Shown piece by piece: positions 1 to 8,789 of a stretch of 58,265 bases of DNA (position 1 is the stretch's first letter; each line of letters starts with the position of its first letter). The translations under genes were made by a program, and so were the position numbers. Location of the stretch: positions 1-58,265 of the forward strand of contig NZ_QPKK01000003.1 in assembly GCF_003344635.1 (NCBI RefSeq). Reading direction: 5' to 3'. This DNA is from Desertihabitans aurantiacus. GTDB taxonomy: Bacteria > Actinomycetota > Actinomycetes > Propionibacteriales > Propionibacteriaceae. The notes beneath the pieces are model-generated. The model was given only the letters and a program-made list of their open reading frames with translations, had not been told where the DNA came from and ran no database searches.

Positions 1-121
1 CCCAGCGGCGGGTCCGGCGGCGACGTCGGCGCTGGCGGGCCCGGTCGGCGGCCTCGAGAGGTGCGGGGACGGCGGCCGGCGCGGCGGAGCGGCGCGGGGC
101 GTCCAGGGTGGTCTCAGTCAT
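1..121 (-). CDS. Sugar ABC transporter permease, MalG-like (N-terminus only)
   Basis: Only the first 40 or so codons are in the window; the gene runs off the left edge. The visible part begins MTETTLDAPRRS and is a basic, Arg-rich cytoplasmic leader (a run RQRRRRRRTRR), as is usual before the first membrane helix of CUT1 permeases. The ATG overlaps the end of the upstream permease by 8 bases, so translation is probably coupled. Identity as the second permease is inferred mainly from position: binding protein, MalF-like permease, then this gene, the standard CUT1 order. Substrate unknown. Confidence 0.7.
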   Translation of the reverse strand, partial: MTETTLDAPRRSAAPAAVPAPLEAADRARQRRRRRRTRRW

Positions 122-1076
122 GGAGGGTCCTTCCGCGCTGGGCGCGCCAGGTGAGCACGGTGAGGGCGAGGACGCCCACGAAGGTGGCCATGCCGATCGC
201 GGCGGCGTAGCCGAACCGGTAGAACTGGAAGCCGTTCTGGTACATGTAGTACGAGACGACCGTGGTCGCGTCGCCCGGCCCGCCGGCGGTGATGAGGGCG
301 ATCAGGCCGAAGCCCTGCGAGGCGCCGATGAACAGGGTGACCAGCAGGAACACCGTGGTCGGCATCAGCGAGGGCCAGGTGATGGTGCGGAACTGCGTCC
401 ACGCCCCGGCCCCGTCCACCTCGGCCGCCTCGTAGAGCTGGGTGGGGGCGTCGGACAGCGCGGAGAGGTAGATCATCGAGGCGTAGCCGACGCCGCTCCA
501 GATCGCGATGAGGATGAGGGCGGGCAGCGCCCAGTGCGAGGAGGCGAACCAGCCGGGCAGGTCCTGCAGCCCGAGGGCGGCGAGGGTCTGGTTCACCAGC
601 CCGGCCGAGGGGTTGAGGATCATCAGCCAGACCATCCCGATCGCCACCACGGTGACGATGTAGGGCAGGAAGAAGATCACCCGCAGCACCGCACGGCCGG
701 GGACGTCGCCGTTGAGCAGCAGCGCCAGCCCCAGCCCGCCGAGGACGGTGAGCGGGACGCTGATGCCGGCGTAGACAACGGTGCGGAGGGCGGCGTTCCA
801 GAAGCCGGGGTCGACGGCCAGGTCGAGGAAGTTCTGCAGGCCGACGAACTCGATGCCCTCCAGGCCGGAGACGAGGTTCCAGCTGGTGAAGGACAGCCCG
901 ACCACCGACAGCAGCGGGATGAGGGTGAAGGCGAGGACGCCGAGGAGGTTGGGGGCGAGGAAGGCCCAGCCGATCCACGGCTTGGGCAGCGACGGGTTGC
1001 CGCGGCCGGTGCGGGTGGCGGTGGTCGGGGCCGGGGCGGGCGCGGCAGGAGGTGCCAGCGGCGGCGTGAGGGTCAT
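114..1076 (-). CDS. Sugar ABC transporter permease, MalF-like (CUT1)
   Basis: A 320-residue inner-membrane permease. A Pro/Ala-rich cytoplasmic leader is followed by a hydrophobic segment (WIGWAFLAPNLLGVLAFTLI) and about five more. The cytoplasmic EAA loop that docks the ATPase is clear: YEAAEVDGAGAWTQF followed by ITWPSL. The start ATG shares one base with the stop of the binding-protein gene (TGATG), so the three genes form one transcript. No ATPase gene is nearby; actinobacterial CUT1 systems commonly share one MsiK-type ATPase encoded elsewhere. The sugar cannot be read from sequence. Confidence 0.93.
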   Translation of the reverse strand: MTLTPPLAPPAAPAPAPTTATRTGRGNPSLPKPWIGWAFLAPNLLGVLAFTLIPLLSVVGLSFTSWNLVSGLEGIEFVGLQNFLDLAVDPGFWNAALRTVVYAGISVPLTVLGGLGLALLLNGDVPGRAVLRVIFFLPYIVTVVAIGMVWLMILNPSAGLVNQTLAALGLQDLPGWFASSHWALPALILIAIWSGVGYASMIYLSALSDAPTQLYEAAEVDGAGAWTQFRTITWPSLMPTTVFLLVTLFIGASQGFGLIALITAGGPGDATTVVSYYMYQNGFQFYRFGYAAAIGMATFVGVLALTVLTWRAQRGRTLHD

Positions 1077-2383
1077 CAGGCTTGCCTCTCGTAGCGTCGG
1101 ATCGCCGCGTCGGCCAGGGCGTCGATGCTGGCGACGGCGTCGGCCGGGGACTTCTCGCCGATCCAGCAGAGGTTGCGCTGCTGCTCGCTGACCAGGCTGA
1201 TCTCGGGGACGGCGCTGAGGATGGTGTCGGTCATCAGCTTGGGCTCGTCGGTGAACAGCGTGCGGCGGAACGACTCGACGTCGAACCACTGCTCGGGATC
1301 CTCGCCGAGGACGCCGGCCAGCACGTCCTCGTCGGGCAGGACGTCCAGGGCGGGGATCTTGCCGCCGCCGAGCATGGGGCCCGCGCCGTCGGTCACCCAG
1401 TAGCGGACGAACTCCCAGGCCAGGTCGATCTTGGTCGAGCGCGGGTTGATCATGATGAAGTTGTTGAAGCTGCCGCCGTTCCAGTCCCCGCGGGCGGTGG
1501 TGGGCGTCGGCGCGGCCGCGACGAGGAAGTCGTGCGGGTAGTCCTCGGCGTTGTTGAGGTAGCGCAGGTTGAACGGCGCGGTGGGCCAGACGACGAACTC
1601 GCCCTGCAGGAACGGGGTCTGCTGGTAGGCCTCGAGCTGGCGGGCCAGCACCTCGGTCCAGGGGTAGGCCGCGCCGTCGTCGATCAGGCTGCGGCCCAGC
1701 TGCATCCACTCCAGGAAGGCGGGGTCGTCGAAGTTGGAGCCGCCCTCCGGGGCGTACCAGTAGTTGGCGCCGAGGGACACGCGGGCGGTGTCGGGCACGG
1801 AGTAGGTGCCGTAGCGATCCGGCCCGGCGAGCTCGCGGACCGTGGCGGCGAACTCGTCGACCGTCCAGGCCCGGGGCAGCTCGATCCCGGCCTGCTCACG
1901 CAGGGACTCGTTGAAGAGCAGGAAGTTGGGTTCGCGCGCGGTGGCGAGGGCGACGATGCGGCCGTCCACCATGGTCGCCCGCGGGGCGGTGGTGTCGAGG
2001 TAGGGCGCGAGGTCGGGGTCGGCCCGGACGCGGTCGGTGAGGTCGAGCGCCATCCCCGAGCCGGCCCGCAGCGCCATGTTCTGCGCGGCGTAGGTGAAGT
2101 AGACGTCGATGTCGACCCCGCCCTGGAGCGCGGTGTCGACCTTGAGGTTGCCGCGGTCGTCGTTGACGAAGCGCGTGTAGGTCACCTGCTCGCCGGTGGC
2201 GGCGGTGAAGCCGTCGACCAGCTCCTGCGGGCCGTTGGCGGCGGGCACGCCGCCCCAGACCTGGAGGGTGGTGGAGGGTGAGCCGGTGCTGCCCGACCCG
2301 CAGCCGCTGAGGGCTGCTGCTGCCCCTGCGCCGGCCGCGGCCCCGAGGAGGGCGCGGCGGGAGAGGGTCGTCCGTGGTGTCAT
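1076..2383 (-). CDS. Extracellular sugar-binding lipoprotein (ABC, family 1)
   Basis: A 435-residue solute-binding protein that captures a sugar outside the membrane for the two downstream permeases. The N-terminus has a twin-arginine motif (SRRALLG), a short Ala/Gly-rich hydrophobic stretch and a lipobox ending LSGCGSG, so it is probably Tat-exported and lipid-anchored. The mature part has the usual family-1 pattern (LQVWGG near the start; late segments about the last Trp/Glu-rich lobe). A GGGAG ribosome site precedes the ATG by about 8 bases. The region upstream carries an inverted repeat that could be its operator. Substrate unknown. Confidence 0.92.
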   Translation of the reverse strand: MTPRTTLSRRALLGAAAGAGAAAALSGCGSGSTGSPSTTLQVWGGVPAANGPQELVDGFTAATGEQVTYTRFVNDDRGNLKVDTALQGGVDIDVYFTYAAQNMALRAGSGMALDLTDRVRADPDLAPYLDTTAPRATMVDGRIVALATAREPNFLLFNESLREQAGIELPRAWTVDEFAATVRELAGPDRYGTYSVPDTARVSLGANYWYAPEGGSNFDDPAFLEWMQLGRSLIDDGAAYPWTEVLARQLEAYQQTPFLQGEFVVWPTAPFNLRYLNNAEDYPHDFLVAAAPTPTTARGDWNGGSFNNFIMINPRSTKIDLAWEFVRYWVTDGAGPMLGGGKIPALDVLPDEDVLAGVLGEDPEQWFDVESFRRTLFTDEPKLMTDTILSAVPEISLVSEQQRNLCWIGEKSPADAVASIDALADAAIRRYERQA

Positions 2384-3146
2384 CGCTGATCTCCCTTGAT
2401 GCTGTGCGATGGCAAAAAATTAGCGGTGCGCGGGCTTGCGCCGCAAGCGTCTGTGAAGAATTTTCCTCCACCTGTGCCGTGCGGCAGCCGGTGCCGTGCG
2501 GGATTCGGCGGAGTGCGCATCCGGGAGGTTGGGCGCACGAGTCGTCCTCTGGGACGGACGCGGTCAGCCAAAGAGACGGGGACTGCCTCCGTGGGGCCCG
2601 AGCCGGGAGGGCCGTGGGGCGAGGCGACTTCATGAACGGCGCGCGGCTGACGACCGCACCGCTGAGGGACGCCTCGGGACCCCGGTAGCGCCGCCCCCCG
2701 ACTCCTCAACTTCACGACGGCACGGCAGTTGTCAACCACCACCGGCGCCATCGACAGCTTCCCTCCCCCGCAGCGAAGCCGCCGAATTGATCACGTCCTT
2801 CGAAGTCGGTCGGCGGCGTCGCCAGGCGGACCGACCGAGCTCGCCGCGGTGCGGGGTACGCCGAGCCGATCGTCAAGCGCACGCACTCCTTCCAGGGATT
2901 CCGGCAGAGCGCGAGTTGCGAGCGCGTTGCAGCGACGTCGGGGCGATGGTCGCCTCCCTGATCGGCCGCGCACCACCTACTTGCGTGACCCAGTCAGATG
3001 CTCGCCGAGCTGCTGTTCGGTCGTTGTGGCTGGTGGACTGACTGCCGAACGCAAAGGCGGATGAACGTGCCGAGTAGCGAGCTGGCGCGTTGCTACTCTC
3101 CTCTCGGCCAATGCGCGATGGTTCGGGTGAAGGGATCTGGAGCCGG
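2384..3146. other. Intergenic region, no convincing gene
   Basis: A 763-base divergent gap between the sugar-binding protein (minus) and the DUF4839-type gene (plus). Apart from the inverted repeat at 2434-2448, I see no conserved coding signal: the open frames here are Arg/Pro/Ser-rich and lack ribosome sites. Promoters for both flanking genes should lie here, but no strong consensus pair stands out. Confidence 0.5.
2434..2448. promoter_or_regulatory. Perfect 7+1+7 inverted repeat, candidate operator
   Basis: GCTTGCG-C-CGCAAGC is a perfect inverted repeat 51 bases upstream of the binding-protein start (minus strand). Such palindromes upstream of sugar importers are typical sites for LacI/ROK-type repressors. 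No regulator gene is adjacent and no clear -35/-10 pair was found, so its function is inferred from position only. Confidence 0.4.
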
Positions 3147-3926
3147 ATGGCTGCCAACGACACCGAGTATGAGTTCAAGCCGGTCAACGCGGTCCGAGGT
3201 ATGGAAGCTCGGACCGTCGCGAAGTGGGAAAGCGAAGGCTGGGAGCTCGTCAACCAGACGCCCGGCACGATCCGAACTGAGCTGACCTTCCGTCGCCCCA
3301 AGCCAAAGTGGAGGAGGACGCATACGCTCATAACCCTGGGCGGTGCCGCTGGGCTCGCAATCGTTGCGGCCCTCATCGGTGCAGTGGTTGTTGGCGACAA
3401 CGACGATCTTCCGGCAGTCGTACAGGCGCCGGACACCTCAGCCACAAGCGCTCCTCTCGAGCCGGTTCCGTCTAGCGAGGCCGCCACCCCTGCCGTGGAA
3501 GGGGATCCCGCCGCTCCGGCCCCCTCTGAAACGGAATCTGCTGCCCCTGCGACTGCGGCTGACGATCCCAACGTTGCAGCTCTGCTGACGATGGACTATT
3601 GCGACCCCGCCATAGGCACCTTCGCAGCCAACTATGAGGGACGGCCTATTGCCTTCGACGGTCTGATCGCGGACCTAGCGCGTCATGGCGACTCTGACAC
3701 CCGGTACGACATCTTGATTTCCGCCGGAGACGACATCGACTCTGGGGCGGGACCAGCCTTCAAGTACGAGGACGTCAACACTACGAGCGACTTCGGGTGG
3801 ACCGACCCTGCGAGACAGGACACCGTGGGTGAGGGTGACAGGCTTCGCTTCACCGCCGAAGTCGTTGAGTACCGGAGCAACCAGTGCCTGCTTTACCTTG
3901 ATCCCATTGCCACCGAGTTCAGGTGA
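3147..3926 (+). CDS. DUF4839-type membrane protein
   Basis: A 259-residue protein. Residues 1-50 form a small charged domain (FKPVNAVRGMEARTVAKWESEGWELV), then one membrane helix at about 63-82 (LGGAAGLAIVAALIGAVVV), a Pro/Ala/Glu-rich linker, and a C-terminal domain at about 143-258. That domain holds the pattern I associate with DUF4839: CDP..GTFAANYEGRPIAFDG, RYDILISAGD, GPAFKYEDVN. The domain should lie outside the membrane; function is unknown. ATG 3147 is chosen because the sequence upstream is not conserved-looking and AAGGGA lies about 11 bases before it. GC content is lower than in the flanking sugar genes, which suggests a separate origin. Confidence 0.7.
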   Translation: MAANDTEYEFKPVNAVRGMEARTVAKWESEGWELVNQTPGTIRTELTFRRPKPKWRRTHTLITLGGAAGLAIVAALIGAVVVGDNDDLPAVVQAPDTSATSAPLEPVPSSEAATPAVEGDPAAPAPSETESAAPATAADDPNVAALLTMDYCDPAIGTFAANYEGRPIAFDGLIADLARHGDSDTRYDILISAGDDIDSGAGPAFKYEDVNTTSDFGWTDPARQDTVGEGDRLRFTAEVVEYRSNQCLLYLDPIATEFR

Positions 3927-4161
3927 TTGATGGCGGCCGGCCGACTGCCCTCCCTGCGCTAGACACCGCGCCGGCAATCAGTCACCAGCGTTCGAGGGCA
4001 ACGCCTGTTGCGGTATCAGCCCGCAGCGTCCGGCCGATCGACCGCGCTGCGGGGCCCACTTGTTGCGCTTGCATGTGCTCTGGAGCGTGCGTTGCCATAC
4101 GTAAGGAGGCGTTCCTCGAGGTGTGCCGGCAGAGCAACAACCTGGAGGGTGGGTTCCGACC

Positions 4162-7100
4162 TCACTCCACCGGCACCCCGTCGGTCCACACCCGGGTCGG
4201 CGCGTACCCGGCCTTGGTGACGGTGACCTCGACCGACAGCGTGCTGCCGGCGTCGGCCTCGGTGACCTGGTGCTGGCGGGTGTCGGCGCCCTCGACCGGG
4301 ACGCCGTCGCGCAGCCACTGGTAGCTGGCGCGCACGCCAGGCTGGCGCCAGCGGCCCGGCGCGACCACGAGCGTCCGACCCACCTCGGCCTGTCCGCGCA
4401 GCACCGGCTCCGACACCGGCACCAGCAGCGGACCGGCGGCCTCGGCGTAGGCGTCGACGGCCTGCCTCAGCTTCTCGGCCGCCTCCACCACCTGGGTGTG
4501 GGTGACGTCGCCGGCACCGGCGACCCGCACCCGCGCCAGGACGTCCTCGCCGGCCTCCAGCGCGCTGGCGAGGGCGGCGTAGTCCTCCCCGTCGACCGGG
4601 GCGTAGGCGCGGGCGTCCTCGACGGCGGCGGTGAGGTCGGTGGTGTCGAGGAGCATCAGGCCGACGTCGCGGGTCTGGCCGGAGGCGAACTCCAGCCGCA
4701 GCCCGGACGGTCCGAGGGGACGGCTGAGCAGGAACTCCCGCGCGATCGTCAGCTCACCGTCGGCGAAGGTGTAGTCGTCGGCGTCCAGGCTGCCGAGCAC
4801 GTTGCCCTCCGGGCCGATGTAGCGGACGCCGGTCAGCTCGTCGCCGTCGAGGTCGACGCCGAAGACCACCCGGTTGGCCGGGTCGCCGGCCACCACTGCG
4901 TTGACGTCGTAGGTGGCGGACGCGGGGTCGACCTGCGGGTCGGTCTCGGGTGCCTCGGCCGGCCCGTACACCTCGATCTCGGTCATCGTCGGGCTCCACT
5001 GCTCACCCTCGACCAGCGAGGTCAGCAGCACCCGCAGACCGGTGGAGGTGACGGTGCCGAAGTCGGTGACGACGTGGTCGTGGCCGATGCCATCGTCGCC
5101 CTCGGCGAAGGTGACCCACTCGCCCGTGGCCGCGTCGAGCCGCTGCAGCTCATACGTCTGCACCCGCGGGTTGGTGCCGGAGTCGGTGTACTCGTCGAGC
5201 TGCACCTCGGTGAAGGTGGTCGCGGCGCCGAAGTCGAGCTCGAGGCTGATCGGGTAGGTGGCGTCGTCGGCGGCCGCCCAGCGGGTGGTCGGGTCGCCGT
5301 CGACGAGGTTGGCGGCCTTGAGCGCGAAGTTGTTGTGCGGGTGGGTGGAGCTGGCGGTGGCGTTCGCCCCGAGCGCGAGGTTCGCGCGCTCGTCCGGCCC
5401 CTCGTCCTCGATCGGATCGTCGTCGACCGGGTTCTCCACCTGCTCACCGATCGGGCTCTCGTGCAGGCCGATGTCCATGCCGTTGCCGTAGTAGAGCGGG
5501 GTGCCGAAGAAGTCGGCGTCGCCCACGTTCGGGTTGTAACGGCCGGCGTCGATGAGCGGGGAGGTGGGCCGGAGCTGGAAGTGGGCCGCGGAGTCGACGA
5601 CGTCCTCCACCCCGCCGTCGCGGTCGTAGTCGGCCGGGTCGCCGACGAACTGCGGGTCGGCGGTGACGGAGTCGGCGTCGGCCGGCTGGTCGGGTGAGTG
5701 GACGCCGCCGGCCTCGTAGAAGGCGTTGTGGGAGAAGCTGGTGAGCCGGAAGGCGTCGTCGCGGCGGGACCACGGCGTCGGGGTGGTGGTGGAGGTGTTG
5801 TAGAAGACGTTGTTGAGGAAGTAGACGGTGTCGAGGAACGTCTCGTCGTGGACGTAGTCCATCTGCGCGGCGTCGTAGATGAAGACGTTGTTGGTGAAAT
5901 AGGTGGGTGAGTAGTTGGTGGAGAGCATGTTCTTCACCAGCACGCCGTTGTCGTTGACGCTGAGGTTGTAGCGGGCGACCGAGTTCGAGCTGTTGCCCAT
6001 GTAGGCCATCCAGCCCGCGGCGTTGTCGTGGGAGTAGTTGTACTCGTAGGTGACGTTGAAGTTCGTGTACTCCAGGTCCCACGGGGTGCCGTCGTACTCG
6101 TCGTAGGGCCCGCCGTAGACCTCGTTGAAGCGCATCACCGAATCCGCGCCGGCCCAGAGGTAGAGCGCGCAGGAGACGCCCTCGTAGCGCTGCAGGTAGC
6201 CGTTGATCTCGTTGTACTCGACGACCATGTCCTTGGTGTTGGCGAGCTGGATGGCGCCCTGGCCGATGTTCTCGGCGTAGTTGTGGCCGATGTAGACGTC
6301 GCGGCTGTAGAGATCGCGCTCGCGGACCCACAGCTGCTCCCAGCCCTCGTGGAACTTTCCGGTCTCGTCGTACTGGCCCGACGCGGCGTCGCGGTCGAAG
6401 AACCAGTTAAAGGCGAACTGGATCGCGTGCAGCTCGACGGTGCGGAAGGTGTTGTCCTCGATCCGCACGTCCTGGAAGTAGTAGGCGCTCTCCTGGTAGT
6501 TCGCGTAGCGGTCGGCGCCGAAGACCTGGAAGACGATGCCGCCGTAGTGGATCTGCTGCCAGGTGCTGGGTCCGTCGATGTGGTGCACGTCGACGCCGCT
6601 GATGCGGAAGTGGTCCATGACCAGGTCGTCGCCGTCGGAGAGCAGGTCGGCGTTGATGGTGATCGAGATGCCGTCGCGGACGATGTTGCCCTCGGTGATG
6701 TCGACCTCGAAGTTGTCGTCGTTGGAGATCTGCAGGTGGTGGATCTCCCAGTACTGCTGGTTGCGCAGCGTGATCGCGCCGGTGGTGCCGACGGTCTCGG
6801 GGTTCTTGGTGGTGCCGGTGGTGAACGGGCTCGGGGTGGTGCCGTCGGCGGCGATGTAGGGCTTGGCCGCGTCGGCGTCGCCGTAGGCGTCGATGGTGAT
6901 CGGTGCGCCCTCAGCGCCGTCACCCTTGGGCCACAGCTGCTGGCCGTGCCAGGCCTCGCCAGCCTTGAGCAGGATCCGGTCACCGGGCTCAAAGGTGTGC
7001 TCGCTGGCCCGGGTCAGGTTCTGCCAGGCGTCCTCGGGCGAGGTGCCGGGCGCGCTGTCGTCGCCGCTGGTGGCGTCGAGGTAGAAGTCGGTGCCGCCGT

Positions 7101-7272
7101 AGGGGTTGGCGCTGTTGCCCGGCCAGTCGGCGGGCTCCGCCTCGCTGGTGGGAGCCGGCTCGGGGTCGGCGGCGCGGGCGTCGGGGGTAGTGGCCCAGGG
7201 CAGGGCGAGCGCGAGCAGCACGACGGCCAGCAGGGCGACGGCCGAGCGGGCGCGGGCGGGGAGGGTGGTCAC
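4162..7272 (-). CDS. Secreted parallel beta-helix protein with F5/8C, X2-like and Ig-like domains
   Basis: A 1036-residue exported protein, probably a polysaccharide lyase or related glycan-active enzyme. In order: signal peptide (cleavage near ARA-ADPE, residue 34); right-handed parallel beta-helix at about 48-600 with many Asn-rich rungs (YNEINGY, HNYAENIGQGAIQL, RYNLSVNDNGVL); F5/8-type-C (CBM32-like) domain at about 629-770, beginning NLALGANATASS; a CBM_X2-like beta-sandwich at about 775-872; a three-helix FIVAR-like segment; and a C-terminal Ig-like repeat (SYQWLRDGVPVEGA). The GTG start overlaps the foldase stop by four bases (GTGA), so the two are translationally coupled. No catalytic residues could be assigned by eye, so the substrate and even the activity are uncertain. 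Confidence 0.85.
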   Translation of the reverse strand: MTTLPARARSAVALLAVVLLALALPWATTPDARAADPEPAPTSEAEPADWPGNSANPYGGTDFYLDATSGDDSAPGTSPEDAWQNLTRASEHTFEPGDRILLKAGEAWHGQQLWPKGDGAEGAPITIDAYGDADAAKPYIAADGTTPSPFTTGTTKNPETVGTTGAITLRNQQYWEIHHLQISNDDNFEVDITEGNIVRDGISITINADLLSDGDDLVMDHFRISGVDVHHIDGPSTWQQIHYGGIVFQVFGADRYANYQESAYYFQDVRIEDNTFRTVELHAIQFAFNWFFDRDAASGQYDETGKFHEGWEQLWVRERDLYSRDVYIGHNYAENIGQGAIQLANTKDMVVEYNEINGYLQRYEGVSCALYLWAGADSVMRFNEVYGGPYDEYDGTPWDLEYTNFNVTYEYNYSHDNAAGWMAYMGNSSNSVARYNLSVNDNGVLVKNMLSTNYSPTYFTNNVFIYDAAQMDYVHDETFLDTVYFLNNVFYNTSTTTPTPWSRRDDAFRLTSFSHNAFYEAGGVHSPDQPADADSVTADPQFVGDPADYDRDGGVEDVVDSAAHFQLRPTSPLIDAGRYNPNVGDADFFGTPLYYGNGMDIGLHESPIGEQVENPVDDDPIEDEGPDERANLALGANATASSTHPHNNFALKAANLVDGDPTTRWAAADDATYPISLELDFGAATTFTEVQLDEYTDSGTNPRVQTYELQRLDAATGEWVTFAEGDDGIGHDHVVTDFGTVTSTGLRVLLTSLVEGEQWSPTMTEIEVYGPAEAPETDPQVDPASATYDVNAVVAGDPANRVVFGVDLDGDELTGVRYIGPEGNVLGSLDADDYTFADGELTIAREFLLSRPLGPSGLRLEFASGQTRDVGLMLLDTTDLTAAVEDARAYAPVDGEDYAALASALEAGEDVLARVRVAGAGDVTHTQVVEAAEKLRQAVDAYAEAAGPLLVPVSEPVLRGQAEVGRTLVVAPGRWRQPGVRASYQWLRDGVPVEGADTRQHQVTEADAGSTLSVEVTVTKAGYAPTRVWTDGVPVE

Positions 7273-8270
7273 GAGAGGGTCTCCTGGGCGAGGGCGGTGA
7301 GGCGGTCGAGATCGACGTCCACGTCGAGGCCGGCGCGGCGCTCCTCGAGGTAGGCGGTCAGCTGCTCGTCGAGCAGGGCCTGGCGGATGCGGGGGCGGTA
7401 CTGCTCGAGGGCGGCGGCGGTGTCGGTCTCGGCGTCGAGCAGCCCGACCCGCTGGACGTGCTCGGTGGTGCTGGTGGCCGGCGCGACCGCGCCGACGTTG
7501 AGGGTGCTGACGGTCTGCAGCAGGCGCGACTGCGGGGAGTGCTGCGGGGTGGGGTCGGACCCGTCGAGGGCGGTCTGCTCGGTGGTGGCGGTCGGGCAGC
7601 CGTTGGGGTCTTGAAGGGCAGCAGCTGCGATGTCGCCGGTGAGCAGCTCGCGGCAACCCGGGGCCTTCCCGTCGGCGGCCGGGACAGTGAGCGTGACGAC
7701 GTCATAGCGGGTGGCGTTGGTGCGCCAGCGGTCGGAGTGGGCGGCGAAGTAGGCCTCGACGTCGGCCTCGGTGGCGTGCAGCGGGTCACCCGGCTCGTCG
7801 CTGAGCCGCTGGCCAACCTCGGTGCGGACCGCCGTGAGCAGGTGGTCGTAGAACTCGTCGTCGTCGAACTCGGTGAGCCCGTAGACAACCTCGCCCCGGC
7901 GGACCGCCTCAGCACGGTCGGTGTTCGTCTGCTCGCGAAGCTCCATGAGGGAGGCGAAGTCAGTCTCCTCGAGGACGCCCTGCTCGCGGGCGACGGCCAA
8001 GAGCGTGTGGTCGGCGGCGATTCGGTCGACCGCTCTCTCGGCGAGGACGGGGGCGACGTCCTGGCCAGTACGGCGGGACTCGTCGCTGACCGCTGGGGCG
8101 AGGCGTTGGAGGTGGAAGGTCAGCTCCTGCTCCGTGGCTTCATCCCCAGCGACCGCGAGCGTCGGTGCAGACCCCAGCGCCTCCACAGTCCCGATGATGG
8201 CGAGGATCAGCGCGCAGGCGGCACACGCGAGTGCAAGGGAACTTCGCGACAGTCGAGCGAGCATCGGCAC
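7269..8270 (-). CDS. Membrane-anchored SurA/PrsA-like foldase
   Basis: A 333-residue protein with one N-terminal membrane helix at about 10-32 and an extracytoplasmic part that is helical and charged. It follows the SurA_N pattern: a short strand (LAVAGDEATEQELTFHLQ), helices with REQGVLEETDFASLMELREQTN, then EADVEAYFAAHSDRWRT, followed by a degenerate peptidyl-prolyl-isomerase-like region and a C-terminal helix (RIRQALLDEQLTAYLEERR). Foldases of this type help secreted proteins fold outside the membrane. It is the first gene of a two-gene operon whose second gene is the beta-helix protein, so it is probably a dedicated chaperone. Start could be GTG 8270 or ATG 8264. Confidence 0.7.
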   Translation of the reverse strand: MPMLARLSRSSLALACAACALILAIIGTVEALGSAPTLAVAGDEATEQELTFHLQRLAPAVSDESRRTGQDVAPVLAERAVDRIAADHTLLAVAREQGVLEETDFASLMELREQTNTDRAEAVRRGEVVYGLTEFDDDEFYDHLLTAVRTEVGQRLSDEPGDPLHATEADVEAYFAAHSDRWRTNATRYDVVTLTVPAADGKAPGCRELLTGDIAAAALQDPNGCPTATTEQTALDGSDPTPQHSPQSRLLQTVSTLNVGAVAPATSTTEHVQRVGLLDAETDTAAALEQYRPRIRQALLDEQLTAYLEERRAGLDVDVDLDRLTALAQETLS

Positions 8271-8348
8271 CAGCCGTGGGGATCGGACGAATCGAGAGGC
8301 GGGCAGCGGCGCAGCCCCCGAGCGTGGTGGGCATAGGCGGGTGACGCC

Positions 8349-8377
8349 AAGGTAGGCCGCTCGTCTAGACCTGTCAA
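8349..8377 (-). promoter_or_regulatory. Near-consensus promoter for the foldase/beta-helix operon
   Basis: On the minus strand TTGACA (8377-8372) is followed by a 17-base spacer and TACCTT (8354-8349). This is a perfect -35 and a good -10 at ideal spacing, about 80 bases before the foldase start. The spacer contains the small palindrome TCTAGA. Among the intergenic regions I read, this is one of the two best promoter matches. Confidence 0.6.
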
Positions 8378-8789
8378 TAGTCAGATCTCTGCCGCTCCCC
8401 CACAGTCACACGACCGCGGTGGCGAGCGTGCCCGATGCCTTTTCATGTCGGCGCTTACGCGTGCTGGGACGTGAGGTTTGCGACACTCCAGGCCGGCCGT
8501 TCGACGCAGGCGAACACCTCTGGGTGCGGGAACCTGCAAGGGCCTTCACCGCAGGTTCTCCAGCCCAGGCCAACGCCCGCCTGAAGCAAGGCGGGCGGTT
8601 GTTGCCGGTGCAGCGGGCCCGCCAGCAGCAGGAAAGTACGCTGACCCATTTGCAATGCAACGGATCACGCGCCGATGCGCCAATCAGGGTCCGCCGATTC
8701 GAGGGACCCGGCGCGGGCTGGATGCGCGAGCTAGCGTGGGCGGCCTCGCAGCATGTACCCGACATCGGCTCGCGGCGGCCGATCGACGG
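8378..8789. other. Non-coding gap with two hairpins
   Basis: This is the left border of the restriction island. It holds two inverted repeats: AACCTGC at 8531-8537 with GCAGGTT at 8551-8557, and CGCCCGCCT at 8574-8582 with AGGCGGGCG at 8589-8597 (9-bp stem, 6-base loop). The second lies about 190 bases beyond the hsdR stop and could end hsdR transcription. No gene seen. Confidence 0.45.

Noticed and set aside
4123-5697. A 524-codon plus-strand frame opposite the beta-helix gene
   Set aside because: Composition is that of a shadow frame, and the minus strand holds recognisable CBM32, X2-like and Ig-like domains.
8531-8597. The two hairpins left of hsdR as an attachment site or integron-like element
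   Set aside because: No matching copy was found at the right border of the island and no integrase gene is present. Kept only as possible terminators.
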